Positions 27,399 to 36,667 of a stretch of DNA of 49,561 nt are shown here, one piece after another; the stretch's first letter is position 1, and every line of letters begins with the position of its first letter. Origin of the DNA: an uncultured beta proteobacterium (lineage in GTDB: Bacteria > Pseudomonadota > Gammaproteobacteria > Burkholderiales > Burkholderiaceae_C). The DNA lies in contig CAITZZ010000412.1 in NCBI GenBank assembly GCA_903897005.1, positions 1 to 49,561 of the forward strand, given 5' to 3'. A program made the position numbers and the translations under genes. The notes under the pieces were generated by a model that did not search any database, was not told where the DNA came from, and was given only the letters and a program-made list of their open reading frames with translations.

Positions 27399-27986
27399 AT
27401 GAATACGCAGAACATTCCTGGACACCAGGCGCCACTTGGAAAATCAGATCAAAATCTGATCTGGCTTGATTGTGAAATGACCGGTCTTGATCCAGAGGTG
27501 GATCGCATCATCGAAATTGCCGTCGTGGTAACCGGACCGGCGCTCGAAAGCCGCACAGAAGGTCCGGTTTTGACTATTCACCAAAGCCAGGAACAGCTTG
27601 ACAAGATGGACGCATGGAACAAAGGGACACACGGCAAGAGCGGCCTGATCGAAAAAGTGAAGGTGTCAACTGTTACCGAGGAAGAGGCACAAACACGGTT
27701 GATTTCATTTCTCGGACAGTATGTCCCCAAGAAGAGTTCCCCCATGTGCGGCAACAGCGTCGGGCAGGACCGACGTTTCCTGGTCAGGTACATGCCGAAG
27801 CTCGAAGCTTTTTTTCATTACCGTAATCTGGACGTGAGCACGCTCAAGGAGTTATCCAAGCGCTGGGCTCCGGAGGTCTACGCGTCGTTCAAGAAGCAGC
27901 AACGCCACACTGCATTGGCCGACGTTCATGAGTCAATTGACGAACTCGAGCACTACCGCGAGCACTTCCTGAAATTGGTGAATTAG
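27399..27986 (+). CDS. orn: oligoribonuclease
   Basis: Orn is the 3'-5' exoribonuclease that degrades diribonucleotides, including pGpG from c-di-GMP turnover. The 195-aa protein has the DEDDh residues: Asp/Glu in [12 protein letters not shown], the Asp in VGQDRRFL, and His/Asp in [11 protein letters not shown]. The ATG at 27399 gives the usual length. An upstream in-frame ATG at 27360 lies in CCATGG, the same palindrome that holds the divergent peptidase ATG, and cannot be excluded. Confidence 0.96.
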   Translation: MNTQNIPGHQAPLGKSDQNLIWLDCEMTGLDPEVDRIIEIAVVVTGPALESRTEGPVLTIHQSQEQLDKMDAWNKGTHGKSGLIEKVKVSTVTEEEAQTRLISFLGQYVPKKSSPMCGNSVGQDRRFLVRYMPKLEAFFHYRNLDVSTLKELSKRWAPEVYASFKKQQRHTALADVHESIDELEHYREHFLKLVN

Positions 27987-28222
27987 GTAGAAACCCGAAT
28001 TTGTGCCATAATCGCAGGCTGCATCGAAAACACCGGTGCATTTTGTACATCTCCTTCATTCACAGGGTCCAAAGCGGTTTCGTTGTCGAAATTTCGCAGG
28101 AAAGGACCCCCGGCGCTGAATAACTCATCCTGAGTTCGCGCGGGTTCCGTTTGATGGTTGATGTTTTTTAACCATTGACGGAGCAGTTGCATACCCTGCA
28201 ACGCTCGCGTGTGAGTAAATTC
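27987..28222 (+). other. intergenic region upstream of the DEAD-box gene
   Basis: This 236-bp gap has a CATAAT -10-like hexamer near 28006 and otherwise looks like a long 5' leader of about 200 nt for the helicase gene. I see no terminator for orn, no small gene with support, and no repeat. Long leaders are common for cold-induced DEAD-box genes, but nothing here proves this. Confidence 0.4.
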
Positions 28223-29980
28223 ATGACTGACGCTATTCTGGCGACGGGCGATATTTCGCTTGTCGAAAATTTTTCCAATCCAACGGCAGAAATGCCAAAT
28301 GCAGTGCCCGCGGCATTGAATGATGCCGATCAGGCACCCAATGGCTTTCTGACTTTCGGCCTGGCTCCCGAGTTGATTCACGCGGTCAAAGACCTCGGAT
28401 TCACTCAACCTACTACCGTACAGCAGAAGACCATCCCGCTGGCTATGCAAGGCCACGAAGCGGCTGACCAAGCAGCACGCTTTATCGACTTGATGGTGTC
28501 CAGTCAAACTGGCAGCGGTAAGACGGCTGCGTTCTTGTTGCCCGTCTTGCACACATTGTTGACACAGCAGGCGCAGGCCGAGGCTAAAGAACGTGCAGAC
28601 TTTGAGCATGCGGTGGCGCAGGCTGCTGCCAAGGGCGAGGCGGCTCCGAAGCGTGCCAAGCGCAAGGATCCCACCAATCCACGGAATTTTTCTGCTGCTG
28701 CACCCGGCGCACTGGTGGTCTGTCCCACGCGAGAACTTGCGCAACAGGTTGCACACGATGCCATTGATCTGGTACAGCACTGTCGTGGTCTGCGGATCGC
28801 CAACATTGTGGGTGGCATGCCATACCAGTTACAGATTGCAAAACTGCAGAATGCCAACCTCGTGGTGGCCACCCCGGGACGCTTGCTTGATCTTCAGCGG
28901 TCAATGCAAATCAAACTGGACCAGGTTCAATTTCTCGTGGTAGACGAAGCCGACCGGATGCTTGATCTGGGTTTTTCGGATGACCTGGCCGAAATAAACC
29001 AACTGACCATTGCCCGCAAGCAGACCATGATGTTCAGCGCTACTTTCGCGCCGCGTATTCAGCAACTCGCTTCCCGTGTAATGCGTGAGCCGCAGCGTCT
29101 GCAAATTGACAGTCCGCAGGAGAAGCACCAGAACATCGAGCAGAAGCTTTTTTGGGCCGACAACGCTCAGCACAAGCGCAAATTGCTGGATCACTGGCTG
29201 CGCGACAGCAATATCAACCAGGCTATTGTTTTTGCCAGTACTCAAATTGAATGCGATGGCTTGGCCAATGATTTGCAACAAGAGGGGTTCTCGGCAGTCG
29301 CTTTGCACGGTGCGTTGAGCCAGGGCTTGCGCAACCGTCGGTTAATGGCACTACGGCAGGGACAGGTACAGATTCTGGTGGCAACCGATGTTGCTGCGCG
29401 TGGCATTGATGTGCCCACAGTCAGTCACGTGTTCAACTTCGGCTTACCCATGAAAGCCGAGGACTATACCCACCGCATTGGTCGTACCGGGCGTGCTGGG
29501 CGCGATGGGCTTGCGGTGACCTTTGCCGAGTTCCGCGATCGTCGCAAGATCATGGACATCGAGTTTTACAGCCATCACCAATTCAAGGGCGAAACCATTC
29601 CTGGTCTGGAGCCGCAACAACGTTTTCTTGATTCACGCCCGAATTCGAATTTTGCCGGCCGTGATGGCCGCTCAAGCAACACTAATCATCCGTCCCGCGA
29701 GCGCAATTTTGGTGGCCCCGGGCGTCCAGCAGGATTTGGTGCGAACCGTGGTGGCTTTCCGGACAGGAATGCTGCTGGTAACCGCGAAGCCTTCAGCTAC
29801 GAACGTAAAGGGGGCTTCAATGACCGATTCGCTGGCGCGCGCAATGACAGTGCCGCGCCGCGTGGGGATTTTGGGCCGCGCAAGCCTGCCTTTGGCAAGC
29901 CGATGGGCGTGAAGCCTGGCAATGGCGGGAAGGTCTTCGTACCTCGTGATGCAAAAAAACGATTGGCGCGGAGTGCTTGA
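28223..29980 (+). CDS. ATP-dependent DEAD-box RNA helicase, RhlE-like
   Basis: This RNA helicase has the full motif set: Q motif GFTQPTTVQQKTIPLAMQG, Walker A SSQTGSGKTAAF, PTRELAQQV, TPGRLLDL, DEAD in VDEADRMLDLG, SAT in MFSATF, ATDVAARGIDV and HRIGRTGRAGR. A charged Ala/Lys insertion of about 50 residues separates motif I from Ia. The C-terminal tail of about 120 residues is rich in Gly, Arg, Asn and Phe, typical of RNA-binding tails. The ATG at 28223 (585 aa) has GTGAG upstream; a TTG 16 codons earlier is less likely. Exact subfamily is uncertain. Confidence 0.93.
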   Translation: MTDAILATGDISLVENFSNPTAEMPNAVPAALNDADQAPNGFLTFGLAPELIHAVKDLGFTQPTTVQQKTIPLAMQGHEAADQAARFIDLMVSSQTGSGKTAAFLLPVLHTLLTQQAQAEAKERADFEHAVAQAAAKGEAAPKRAKRKDPTNPRNFSAAAPGALVVCPTRELAQQVAHDAIDLVQHCRGLRIANIVGGMPYQLQIAKLQNANLVVATPGRLLDLQRSMQIKLDQVQFLVVDEADRMLDLGFSDDLAEINQLTIARKQTMMFSATFAPRIQQLASRVMREPQRLQIDSPQEKHQNIEQKLFWADNAQHKRKLLDHWLRDSNINQAIVFASTQIECDGLANDLQQEGFSAVALHGALSQGLRNRRLMALRQGQVQILVATDVAARGIDVPTVSHVFNFGLPMKAEDYTHRIGRTGRAGRDGLAVTFAEFRDRRKIMDIEFYSHHQFKGETIPGLEPQQRFLDSRPNSNFAGRDGRSSNTNHPSRERNFGGPGRPAGFGANRGGFPDRNAAGNREAFSYERKGGFNDRFAGARNDSAAPRGDFGPRKPAFGKPMGVKPGNGGKVFVPRDAKKRLARSA

Positions 29981-30009
29981 GCGTCAACCGTCAAACTTCA
30001 ACTGCAGAT

Positions 30010-30112
30010 TCAGCGGGTTATTGCCCTATAATCACCCGCTGAGCAGAAAGATCTCGAGTCATTTTTGCTTGGTCGTTGCAGTTTAGCTGCAGTGACAATT
30101 TCCGGAAATTGT
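30010..30112 (+). promoter_or_regulatory. lipoprotein promoter/leader with two inverted repeats
   Basis: A perfect TATAAT (30027-30032) sits inside a 9-bp inverted repeat, TCAGCGGGT (30010-30018) / ACCCGCTGA (30034-30042). Further down are a small hairpin TGCAG-TTTAG-CTGCA (30078-30092) and a perfect 18-bp palindrome, ACAATTTCCGGAAATTGT (30095-30112), 27 bp before the ATG. The first repeat could be an operator or a weak terminator of the helicase gene; the second could be an operator or an RNA hairpin. Confidence 0.5.
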
Positions 30113-30139
30113 TTCATTAACTCACTAGGTAATTTTCAA

Positions 30140-30355
30140 ATGAATAAAACGCTCATTTTGGCTGCTGTTATTGCTGCGGCCGCTTTGGTTGCTTGCGGTA
30201 AGAAAGAGGAAGCTCCCGCTCCCGCTCCCGCTCCCGCTCCGGCTGCTGCTGCTCCCGCTGCTGCTCCGGCACCAGAGGCTGCTGCGTCCGGCGCAGCTGC
30301 TCCGGCTTCCGCTGCTGCTCCGGCACCAGAGGCTGCTGCCAGCGCCAAGAAGTAA
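30140..30355 (+). CDS. small Ala/Pro-rich lipoprotein
   Basis: This 71-aa predicted lipoprotein has a signal peptide of about 18 residues ending in the lipobox LVAC (Cys19). It is followed by GKKEE and a low-complexity Ala/Pro tail of about 45 residues made of AP and PEAAASGAA-type repeats. Such proteins are common in Burkholderiales outer membranes; no function is known. The gene has internal DNA repeats. It stands alone between the helicase gene and a bidirectional terminator. High expression is possible given the perfect -10 and strong terminator. Confidence 0.82.
   Translation: MNKTLILAAVIAAAALVACGKKEEAPAPAPAPAPAAAAPAAAPAPEAAASGAAAPASAAAPAPEAAASAKK
30212..30241 (+). repeat. GCTCCC hexanucleotide tandem repeat
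   Basis: Four perfect GCTCCC units (30212-30235) and one GCTCCG encode Ala-Pro repeats in the lipoprotein tail. The unit is a multiple of three, so slippage changes length without changing frame. Confidence 0.9.
30255..30339 (+). repeat. 31-bp direct repeat within the lipoprotein gene
   Basis: An exact 31-bp sequence occurs at 30255-30285 and again at 30309-30339, offset by 54 bp (18 codons). It encodes the repeated APEAAA stretch. Recombination between copies would delete or duplicate 18 codons in frame. Confidence 0.92.
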
Positions 30356-30381
30356 ATCTTCTGATTTCTCAACTAGTTTGA

Positions 30382-30414
30382 GAAAAAAAGCCACCGTCAG
30401 GTGGCTTTTTTTTT
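30382..30414. terminator. bidirectional terminator between lipoprotein gene and bamC
   Basis: The stem GCCACC (30390-30395)/GGTGGC (30400-30405) with loop GTCA is flanked by A7 on the left and T9 on the right. It can therefore terminate both the plus-strand lipoprotein gene and the minus-strand bamC. A second small hairpin (TTTCTCAA/TTGAGAAA) lies just upstream near 30365-30385. Confidence 0.88.
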
Positions 30415-30447
30415 GGAAGATTTGTCGAAACTGATCGGCAGAGTGGC

Positions 30448-31527
30448 CTACTTCAGGTCATCTGCAATGACTTTGGCTATACGCTGTGCGTTGGCCGTGT
30501 TGTCCGCAGCACCACTGGCATTCAGAATGGTTACGGTTGTCGATTCCCCTTGGCTGGCCAGTTTGATGCGGTATTTCAAAGGCGCAACATTGTCCTTTGA
30601 CGTCCCGAACAAGGATGCCAGGAAACCGGGCTCCGACTTCTCAGTCGAAGGTTCGACATATCGGACAAAGTAGATGCCTTGACTGCGATCCCTATCTTCG
30701 ACTGTAAAGTTGGCCCGGTCAAGCGCCAAGCCAACACGACGCCAAGCGCGGTCAAAGCCATCGTCAATCTGGACTACCGAGACGCCGTTGACCACGGCGG
30801 TGCGAGCAACTGTCTTGCCCGGTGCAACCGCAATGATGGCCTTCGATTGCTCAGGCGTGGCCCCGAGCCTCACCAGCAATTTGCTCAGGAATTCTGCTTC
30901 AAGTTCCGGGTCTGGGGCCTTGGGTTGCCATACTGTGGCGTCCTTTTCCTTGCTGCTATACACCTCCATCATGCCGCGGTGGCTGATGTAAATCTCAGTT
31001 CCACCACTCGCATTGCGTTCCAGCCGAGTGCGAAATTTGTCGCGCTCACCGGTCGAGTAGAGTGAATCGAATACCCGTCCCAGTGTGCTGCGAATGAAGT
31101 CCTGTGGTAGTTTGGCGCGGTTCTCGGCCCACTCTGTTTCCATGATCCCAAGATTGGACTGGTCGAGAATCAAGAGGAAGCCGTTTTCCTGCCAGAAATC
31201 TCGAACCGTATCCCAAAGCTTGTCCGCTGGGCGACTGATGACCAACCAACGCTGGTTCCCTGCACGTTCGATGCGCGCGTCGCCCAGTTCTGTGATTGCA
31301 GTCGGTGTGGTTGAGGCGGACTGCCCGAGTTGGAAGCTTGAAGCAGTGACGATTCCGCCGGGAACGGCATACCGGGTATTGCGCGCGAGTTGGGTCAAAT
31401 CAGGAGGGACATCCAGCGACGGGCCCTTGCCTGCGCTCTTGTAGTTGATTTTGTCGGTATCGAGAACCGAGCATGCTGCCAATGCCAGCGTGAGGCTCAG
31501 TAGTACGAGTTTGCGGAAATGATTCAC
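30448..31527 (-). CDS. bamC: outer membrane protein assembly lipoprotein BamC
   Basis: BamC (NlpB) is a lipoprotein of the BAM complex that inserts beta-barrel proteins into the outer membrane. The 359-aa protein has a signal peptide with lipobox LAAC (Cys19), the BamC N-terminal segment DKINYKSAGKGPSLDVPPDLT, and two helix-grip domains (about 85-190 and 240-355). The start codon is GTG (31527-31525) with AAGGGA upstream. It lies 45 bp after dapA, the same dapA-bamC order as in E. coli. Confidence 0.93.
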   Translation of the reverse strand: MNHFRKLVLLSLTLALAACSVLDTDKINYKSAGKGPSLDVPPDLTQLARNTRYAVPGGIVTASSFQLGQSASTTPTAITELGDARIERAGNQRWLVISRPADKLWDTVRDFWQENGFLLILDQSNLGIMETEWAENRAKLPQDFIRSTLGRVFDSLYSTGERDKFRTRLERNASGGTEIYISHRGMMEVYSSKEKDATVWQPKAPDPELEAEFLSKLLVRLGATPEQSKAIIAVAPGKTVARTAVVNGVSVVQIDDGFDRAWRRVGLALDRANFTVEDRDRSQGIYFVRYVEPSTEKSEPGFLASLFGTSKDNVAPLKYRIKLASQGESTTVTILNASGAADNTANAQRIAKVIADDLK

Positions 31528-31572
31528 AAAAAATGTTCCCTTAGGGTGATGAATAGGGTAGGGTGGAAGCTC

Positions 31573-32466
31573 TCAGAGCAGACCGGTTGCGCGCAAAGCG
31601 CTCTCAACGGTCGCTTCGTTGGCCTGTGTCAAACGCGTCATTGGCAGACGCATCGTTCCCCCGCATAACTTGATTCTTGCCATCGCCCATTTCACCGGAA
31701 TAGGGTTGGCCTCCACAAAGAGATGCTTATGCAAGGGCAGCAACTTGAATTGAATTTCCATCGCTCTTGCTCTGTCACCGGCTATGGCGGCGATGCACAA
31801 CTCGTGCATCAGTCTGGGGGCCAGGTTGGCCGAAACGCTGACGTTGCCGTGGCCACCACACAGCATAAGGGCGACAGCTGTTCCGTCATCACCTGAGTAA
31901 ATGGCAAAGCCCGCTGGCGCCTCCCGGATAAGCCACTGCGCCCGTTCAATATTCCCGGTAGCTTCCTTGATGCCAACAATACCGTCGACGTGAGCAAGAC
32001 GCAGTACCGTGTCGTGGGCCAGGTCTGCGACCGACCGACCCGGAACGTTGTAGAGCACTATGGGAAGGTCGACCGCCTCTGCAATGGCCTTGAAGTGCAG
32101 ATACTGTCCTTCCTGGGTTGGCTTGTTGTAGTAGGGAACAACCTGCAGTTGGCAGTCGGCACCAACCGCCTTGGCGAAACTTGCCAATTCAATGGCTTCG
32201 GCTGTTGAATTGGCACCGCATCCAGCCATGATCGGTATGCGCCCGGCAGCCTGTTCGACCGCCACACGGATGATTTCGCAGTGTTCCTGGACATTGACAG
32301 TGGGCGACTCACCGGTGGTGCCAACGACACCGACGCAATCAGTGCCTTCTGCGATATGCCAATCGATCAGTTTGCGCAGGCAGGAATAGTCCACCTTGCC
32401 ATCTTCGTGCATGGGTGTGACGAGTGCCACGATGCTGCCGGTGATCTGGCTGAATGAGGATGTCAT
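31573..32466 (-). CDS. dapA: 4-hydroxy-tetrahydrodipicolinate synthase
   Basis: DapA condenses pyruvate with aspartate semialdehyde, the first committed step to diaminopimelate and lysine. From the ATG at 32466 it is 297 aa. Features are the N-terminal [25 protein letters not shown], the catalytic Tyr139 in LYNVPGRS, and the Schiff-base Lys167 in GIKEATG. An in-frame ATG at 32499 would add 11 residues without family support; neither site has a strong ribosome binding site. Followed by bamC. Confidence 0.97.
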   Translation of the reverse strand: MTSSFSQITGSIVALVTPMHEDGKVDYSCLRKLIDWHIAEGTDCVGVVGTTGESPTVNVQEHCEIIRVAVEQAAGRIPIMAGCGANSTAEAIELASFAKAVGADCQLQVVPYYNKPTQEGQYLHFKAIAEAVDLPIVLYNVPGRSVADLAHDTVLRLAHVDGIVGIKEATGNIERAQWLIREAPAGFAIYSGDDGTAVALMLCGGHGNVSVSANLAPRLMHELCIAAIAGDRARAMEIQFKLLPLHKHLFVEANPIPVKWAMARIKLCGGTMRLPMTRLTQANEATVESALRATGLL

Positions 32467-32504
32467 GTCCAAGTGCTTGTTAACGTCGTAAAGAAGCATT
32501 CTAA

Positions 32505-33092
32505 CTAGAGAGTCAGGCGCCTTGGTGACTGCATGCCCGGATTGGCCGAATCCGGTTTCACGGCGGCAATGCGCTGCAAAAAGCGAGCCGGTTGATCAAG
32601 AAAACCTTCTTCAAAGGCGACGATGTGCAGGCTCGCAAAGGCGTGCAGCAATTCCGCCGGCTGCAGCAGAAAATCTGCGCGGCTGGGCTTGCCAACGGTT
32701 TCATTTCCAGCGGAGAAGGTTTCATAAATCAGCAAACCGCCTGGGGCCAGACTGGCCGCGATGCGCGGGAAGAGGGGGCGCCACAAATAGTTGGTTACGA
32801 CGACGACCCCAAATTGCTGCGGGTGCTGGTCACTCTGGAGTGGCCAGGGGCCATTTTCGAGATCGGCCAGAATGACTTGGCCGAACCTTGCAGCCGCCTC
32901 CAGTGCCTCGGTGGAGCGATCAACACCAGTGACTGCATGACCCTGCTGGGTAAACCATTTCATATGGCGCCCCCTTCCGCAGGCGATGTCCAGGACCGAT
33001 TGCCCTGGCGCAAGCAAATGAGACCAGCGCTGGACCCAGGCAGATGCCGGCATGGAGTCCTGCGAAATGTGCGGTTCAGGTCGATTGGTCAT
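32505..33092 (-). CDS. class I SAM-dependent methyltransferase
   Basis: This 195-aa predicted methyltransferase has motif [16 protein letters not shown], the acidic residue after strand 2 in VTGVDRS, and a post-motif segment [12 protein letters not shown] typical of the TehB-like/methyltransferase-11 group. The substrate is unknown. The ATG at 33092 is preferred because the small ORF upstream ends 11 bases before it; an ATG at 33119 would overlap that ORF. The stop lies 38 bp before the dapA start, so it is probably co-transcribed with dapA-bamC. Confidence 0.85.
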   Translation of the reverse strand: MTNRPEPHISQDSMPASAWVQRWSHLLAPGQSVLDIACGRGRHMKWFTQQGHAVTGVDRSTEALEAAARFGQVILADLENGPWPLQSDQHPQQFGVVVVTNYLWRPLFPRIAASLAPGGLLIYETFSAGNETVGKPSRADFLLQPAELLHAFASLHIVAFEEGFLDQPARFLQRIAAVKPDSANPGMQSPRRLTL

Positions 33093-33103
33093 ACCTGTCG
33101 GGT

Positions 33104-33229
33104 CTAGAAGCAACCCCATACCTGATTTGCCAGCGTGACCAGGAAGTCGGGCCGAGCATAAAGTGAAAACACCGCCAGAAGCAGTCCAACGGCTGCGACG
33201 TAGAGCAGAATTTCCTTGCCGTGTTTCAC
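33104..33229 (-). CDS. 41-aa single-pass membrane protein of unknown function
   Basis: An open frame from GTG 33229-33227 to TAG 33106-33104 encodes 41 residues: a basic start (VKHGKEI), one hydrophobic helix (about 7-24, LLYVAAVGLLLAVFSLYA), then RPDFLVTLANQVWGCF. It exactly fills the gap between the MFS gene (stop at 33234) and the methyltransferase ATG (33092), starting 4 bases after the MFS stop. The layout and membrane-protein-like composition suggest a real gene. A weak ribosome binding site and GTG start keep this tentative. Function unknown. Confidence 0.6.
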   Translation of the reverse strand: MKHGKEILLYVAAVGLLLAVFSLYARPDFLVTLANQVWGCF

Positions 33230-33233
33230 GATT

Positions 33234-34460
33234 TCAGGTCGTTTGAAGTGCCACAGCGCGGACGATGGAGGCTTCCTTGATCGGAAGATTCACAAGCGCT
33301 GCCAGAACGCCTAAGGCGATGGAGATGTACCAGACCAGATCGTAGCTGCCGGTTTGGTCGTACAGGTAGCCACCCAGCCAGACTCCCATGAAAGAACCGA
33401 TTTGATGACTAAAAAAGACAAAGCCGCTGAGCATAGAAAGATGCGCCACGCCGAAAATCTGTGCCACAGTGGCGTTAGTAGGGGGTACGGTAGAGAGCCA
33501 GAGCAACCCCATGACGCTTGAAAACACATAGACGCTCAAGGGCGATAGAGGTACCAGCAAGAACACGCTGATGGCGATGGAGCGAGCGAAATAGATAAAG
33601 GCCAGAATGTTCTTTTTCTGCAGTTTCTGTCCTAACGCACCTGCTGCATAGGTGCCAAATACATTGAACAAGCCGATCAGGGCGAGGGCGTAACTAGCCA
33701 CTTGCGGTGAAAGGCCCTTGTCTCTAAGGTAACTCGGCATATGGACGCCAATGAAGACGACCTGAAAACCACAAACGAAATAGCCAGCCATCAGCAACTG
33801 GAAACTTGGGTACTTGAAAGCTTCGATCAGGGCTTGAACAATGGATTGCTCACGTCGGCTCGCATGACCACTGGCGAAGCCCGGCTCGCGCAGGCCCCAA
33901 GCCAGCGGAATTGTCATCAAGGTGGCGATGCCAAGGACGATCAATGCCTCCTGCCAGCCCAGGCTGCCGATCAGGAATCCTTCAGTTGGCACCATCAGGA
34001 ATTGACCAAACGAGCCGGCTGCTGCTGCTACACCCATGGCCCAGGAGCGTTTCTCTGCTGATACGTTGCGACCAATGACACCGTAAATGACGGCGTAAGT
34101 TGTGCCGGCCTGCGCCATGCCGATCAGAACACCTGCAGTCATTGAAAACAGCAAGGGGGTGCTGGCAAAAGCCATTCCGGTGAGTCCGAGTGCATAAAAA
34201 ATGGCACCTCCAACAATCACGCGGAAGGCACCAAAGCGGTCAGCCAGCATGCCGGCAAATATGCCGGAAAACCCCCAAACCAGGTTTTGCAGGGCAATGG
34301 CAAAGGCGAAGGTTTCACGACTCCAACCCTGGCTCTGCGTGACAGGCTGTAGCCAGAGACCAAAGCCATGGCGGATGCCCATGGACAGTGTCACGATGGT
34401 GGCGCCGCACAGCAGAACCTGCAGCATGGACAGTGGTTTTGGGGATGGATTGCCGGGCAT
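33234..34460 (-). CDS. MFS transporter
   Basis: This 408-aa major facilitator has twelve predicted membrane helices, a motif-A-like loop between helices 2 and 3 (GMLADRFGAFRVIVGG), and a long charged central loop (about 195-215). Overall it looks like the OFA/monocarboxylate branch of MFS (SMGIRHGFGLWLQPVTQ near the start). The substrate cannot be read from sequence. First gene of the minus-strand block running to bamC; divergent from the slyD-type gene. Confidence 0.88.
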   Translation of the reverse strand: MPGNPSPKPLSMLQVLLCGATIVTLSMGIRHGFGLWLQPVTQSQGWSRETFAFAIALQNLVWGFSGIFAGMLADRFGAFRVIVGGAIFYALGLTGMAFASTPLLFSMTAGVLIGMAQAGTTYAVIYGVIGRNVSAEKRSWAMGVAAAAGSFGQFLMVPTEGFLIGSLGWQEALIVLGIATLMTIPLAWGLREPGFASGHASRREQSIVQALIEAFKYPSFQLLMAGYFVCGFQVVFIGVHMPSYLRDKGLSPQVASYALALIGLFNVFGTYAAGALGQKLQKKNILAFIYFARSIAISVFLLVPLSPLSVYVFSSVMGLLWLSTVPPTNATVAQIFGVAHLSMLSGFVFFSHQIGSFMGVWLGGYLYDQTGSYDLVWYISIALGVLAALVNLPIKEASIVRAVALQTT

Positions 34461-34610
34461 GCCAAATAGAGCTCAGAGTTGCAAGGGGAATCAGTGCCTT
34501 TCGCCACGGAGCGAAAGCATCAGCCGCCGATTCTACGTAGTAGCGGCGACAGGCGTGATCGATGCGCGAAAATGGCACGTTGAGATACTGACATTAAGGC
34601 GAATAAACTC

Positions 34611-35087
34611 ATGAAGATCGAAAAGAACTGTGCCGTCACATTGCGCTACAAAGTATGCGACATCGCGGGCAAAGTGCTGGAGCAGAGCAGCGAGCCCCTG
34701 GCCTATCTGCATGGCGGCTATGGCAATCTATTTCCCAAGGTGGAGCAGGCGCTGGAGGGCAAGACCTCTGGGTACCAGACGACACTCGATCTATCGACGC
34801 AGGACGCCTTTGGTGAGCGTGACGAGAGTCTGGCCCAGGTCATCCAGAAGTCGGACTTTCCGCCGGGTGTCAAGGTCGGCGGGCAACTTCAGGCCCAGGG
34901 TCCGGACGGGCGTGCGCGTATGTTTACCGTTACGAAGATCAAGGGGCAGTCGGTCATGCTTGATGGCAACCATCCGCTGGCCGGAAAGGCCTTGCGCTTT
35001 TCACTTACCGTGACAGAAGTTCGCGCTGCCACTGAGGAAGAGATTGCACACGGTCATGTGCACGGGGCGCACGGCCATCATCATTGA
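34611..35087 (+). CDS. FKBP-type peptidyl-prolyl isomerase, SlyD-like
   Basis: This cytosolic prolyl isomerase/chaperone of the SlyD group has 158 aa: a split FKBP fold (YKVCDIAGKVLEQSSEPLAYLHGGYG, then LEGKTSGYQTTLDLSTQDAFGERD) around an insert-in-flap chaperone domain (about 70-120). A short His-rich tail, HGHVHGAHGHHH, follows and may bind nickel or other metals as in SlyD. It stands alone and converges on argH with a 21-bp gap. Confidence 0.93.
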   Translation: MKIEKNCAVTLRYKVCDIAGKVLEQSSEPLAYLHGGYGNLFPKVEQALEGKTSGYQTTLDLSTQDAFGERDESLAQVIQKSDFPPGVKVGGQLQAQGPDGRARMFTVTKIKGQSVMLDGNHPLAGKALRFSLTVTEVRAATEEEIAHGHVHGAHGHHH

Positions 35088-35108
35088 TTGCCACCTTGTT
35101 GCGCTCCA

Positions 35109-36560
35109 TCATCCCAGCCTTGCACGGTGCGACGCAATTTGCAGTTGCACTTGCTGGGGTGCTGTCCCACCCGTGACCGCCCTGGATTGCAGCGATCCGC
35201 GCAGAGACAGCACCTGGAAGACATCGGCTTCAATCAGAGGATTGAACTGTTGCAGTACGTCGAGTGGCAATTCGGACAATTCGAGCTGCCGCGAAATCGC
35301 CGTCTTCACGGCATGGGCGACGGTCTCATGCGCGTCGCGAAAGGGCAGCCCCTTCTTCACCAGGTAATCTGCCAGGTCGGTAGCTGTGGCATAACCCAAT
35401 GAGGCAGCACGTGCCATGGCCTTGGCGTCGACCAGGATGCCGCCTTCGAGCTGTCCAGTCGACGGGTTGGGTTGGCCGCCGATCATTTCAGCAAATATGC
35501 GCAGCGTGTCCTTCAGGGTGTCGACCGTGTCAAACAAGGGTTCCTTGTCTTCCTGATTGTCCTTGTTGTAGGCCAGCGGCTGTCCCTTCATCAAGGTGAG
35601 GAGGCCCATCAGATGACCCACGACGCGGCCCGTCTTTCCGCGTGCCAGTTCCGGTACGTCAGGATTTTTCTTCTGCGGCATGATGGAACTGCCTGTGGTA
35701 AAGCGGTCTGCGATCTTGATGAACGAAAAGCTCTGACTCATCCACAAAACGAGTTCTTCGCTCAAGCGGCTGATATGCACCATGCACAGAGCGGCGGCAG
35801 CCGAAAACTCGATGGCAAAATCGCGGTCACTGACTGCGTCCAGCGAGTTTTGGCAAATTTGCGCTTGTCCACTGCCATCAACCATGCCCAGGGTTCTGGC
35901 AACCCGTTCGCGGTCCAGCGGGTAACTGGTGCCGGCCAGCGCTGCCGCCCCCAGGGGCAGACGGTTGGTGCGATGCCGAACCTCGCTCATGCGTTCGCCG
36001 TCGCGGCTGAACATTTCGACGTAGGCCAGCAAATGGTGGCCAAAACTGATCGGTTGCGCTACCTGCAGATGGGTGAAACCCGGCAGGATGACGTCGATGT
36101 TGCTCTCTGCAACATGGAGGAGTGCCGTTTGCAGTTCGCGCAACAACGCACTGATCAAATCTATTTCTCCGCGCAACCACAGGCGGACATCGGTGGCGAC
36201 CTGGTCGTTGCGTGAGCGACCCGTGTGCAAACGCTTGCCGGCATCGCCCGCCAGCTGCGTCAGGCGTGCCTCAATATTCAGGTGCACGTCCTCCAGGTCG
36301 AGTTTCCATTCAAACGTACCAGCTTCGATCTCCGCTGTCACCGTGCTCAAGCCTTGCTCAATGGCATGGCGATCCTGTGGCGAGATGATCTTCTGGGCGC
36401 AGAGCATCTCCGCGTGAGCCAGCGAGCCTGCAATGTCGGCTTGCCAAAGCCGCTTGTCAAAAAAAACACTCGCGGTATAGCGTTTCACGAGGTCGCTCAT
36501 GGGTTCGGAAAACAGGGCTGACCAGGCTTGGGACTTGTTGTTGAATTGGTTGTGTGTCAT
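35109..36560 (-). CDS. argH: argininosuccinate lyase
   Basis: ArgH splits argininosuccinate to arginine and fumarate, the last step of arginine synthesis. From the ATG at 36560 it is 483 aa. Signatures are [17 protein letters not shown], the [17 protein letters not shown] block with the catalytic His, and the flexible loop [20 protein letters not shown] with the catalytic Ser. The frame is open 28 codons upstream without family support. It is divergent from the AlgZ-like kinase, with a 107-bp gap that must hold both promoters. Confidence 0.97.
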   Translation of the reverse strand: MTHNQFNNKSQAWSALFSEPMSDLVKRYTASVFFDKRLWQADIAGSLAHAEMLCAQKIISPQDRHAIEQGLSTVTAEIEAGTFEWKLDLEDVHLNIEARLTQLAGDAGKRLHTGRSRNDQVATDVRLWLRGEIDLISALLRELQTALLHVAESNIDVILPGFTHLQVAQPISFGHHLLAYVEMFSRDGERMSEVRHRTNRLPLGAAALAGTSYPLDRERVARTLGMVDGSGQAQICQNSLDAVSDRDFAIEFSAAAALCMVHISRLSEELVLWMSQSFSFIKIADRFTTGSSIMPQKKNPDVPELARGKTGRVVGHLMGLLTLMKGQPLAYNKDNQEDKEPLFDTVDTLKDTLRIFAEMIGGQPNPSTGQLEGGILVDAKAMARAASLGYATATDLADYLVKKGLPFRDAHETVAHAVKTAISRQLELSELPLDVLQQFNPLIEADVFQVLSLRGSLQSRAVTGGTAPQQVQLQIASHRARLG

Positions 36561-36667
36561 GCGTTTGAAACCTGGTTTAAAAAGCTGGCCTTCGCAGTCC
36601 CATTGGACTGGTGGCAAGGGATCATCAATAATCGGGTCTGCCAAGCGAGCATACGCTCGAATCCTGA

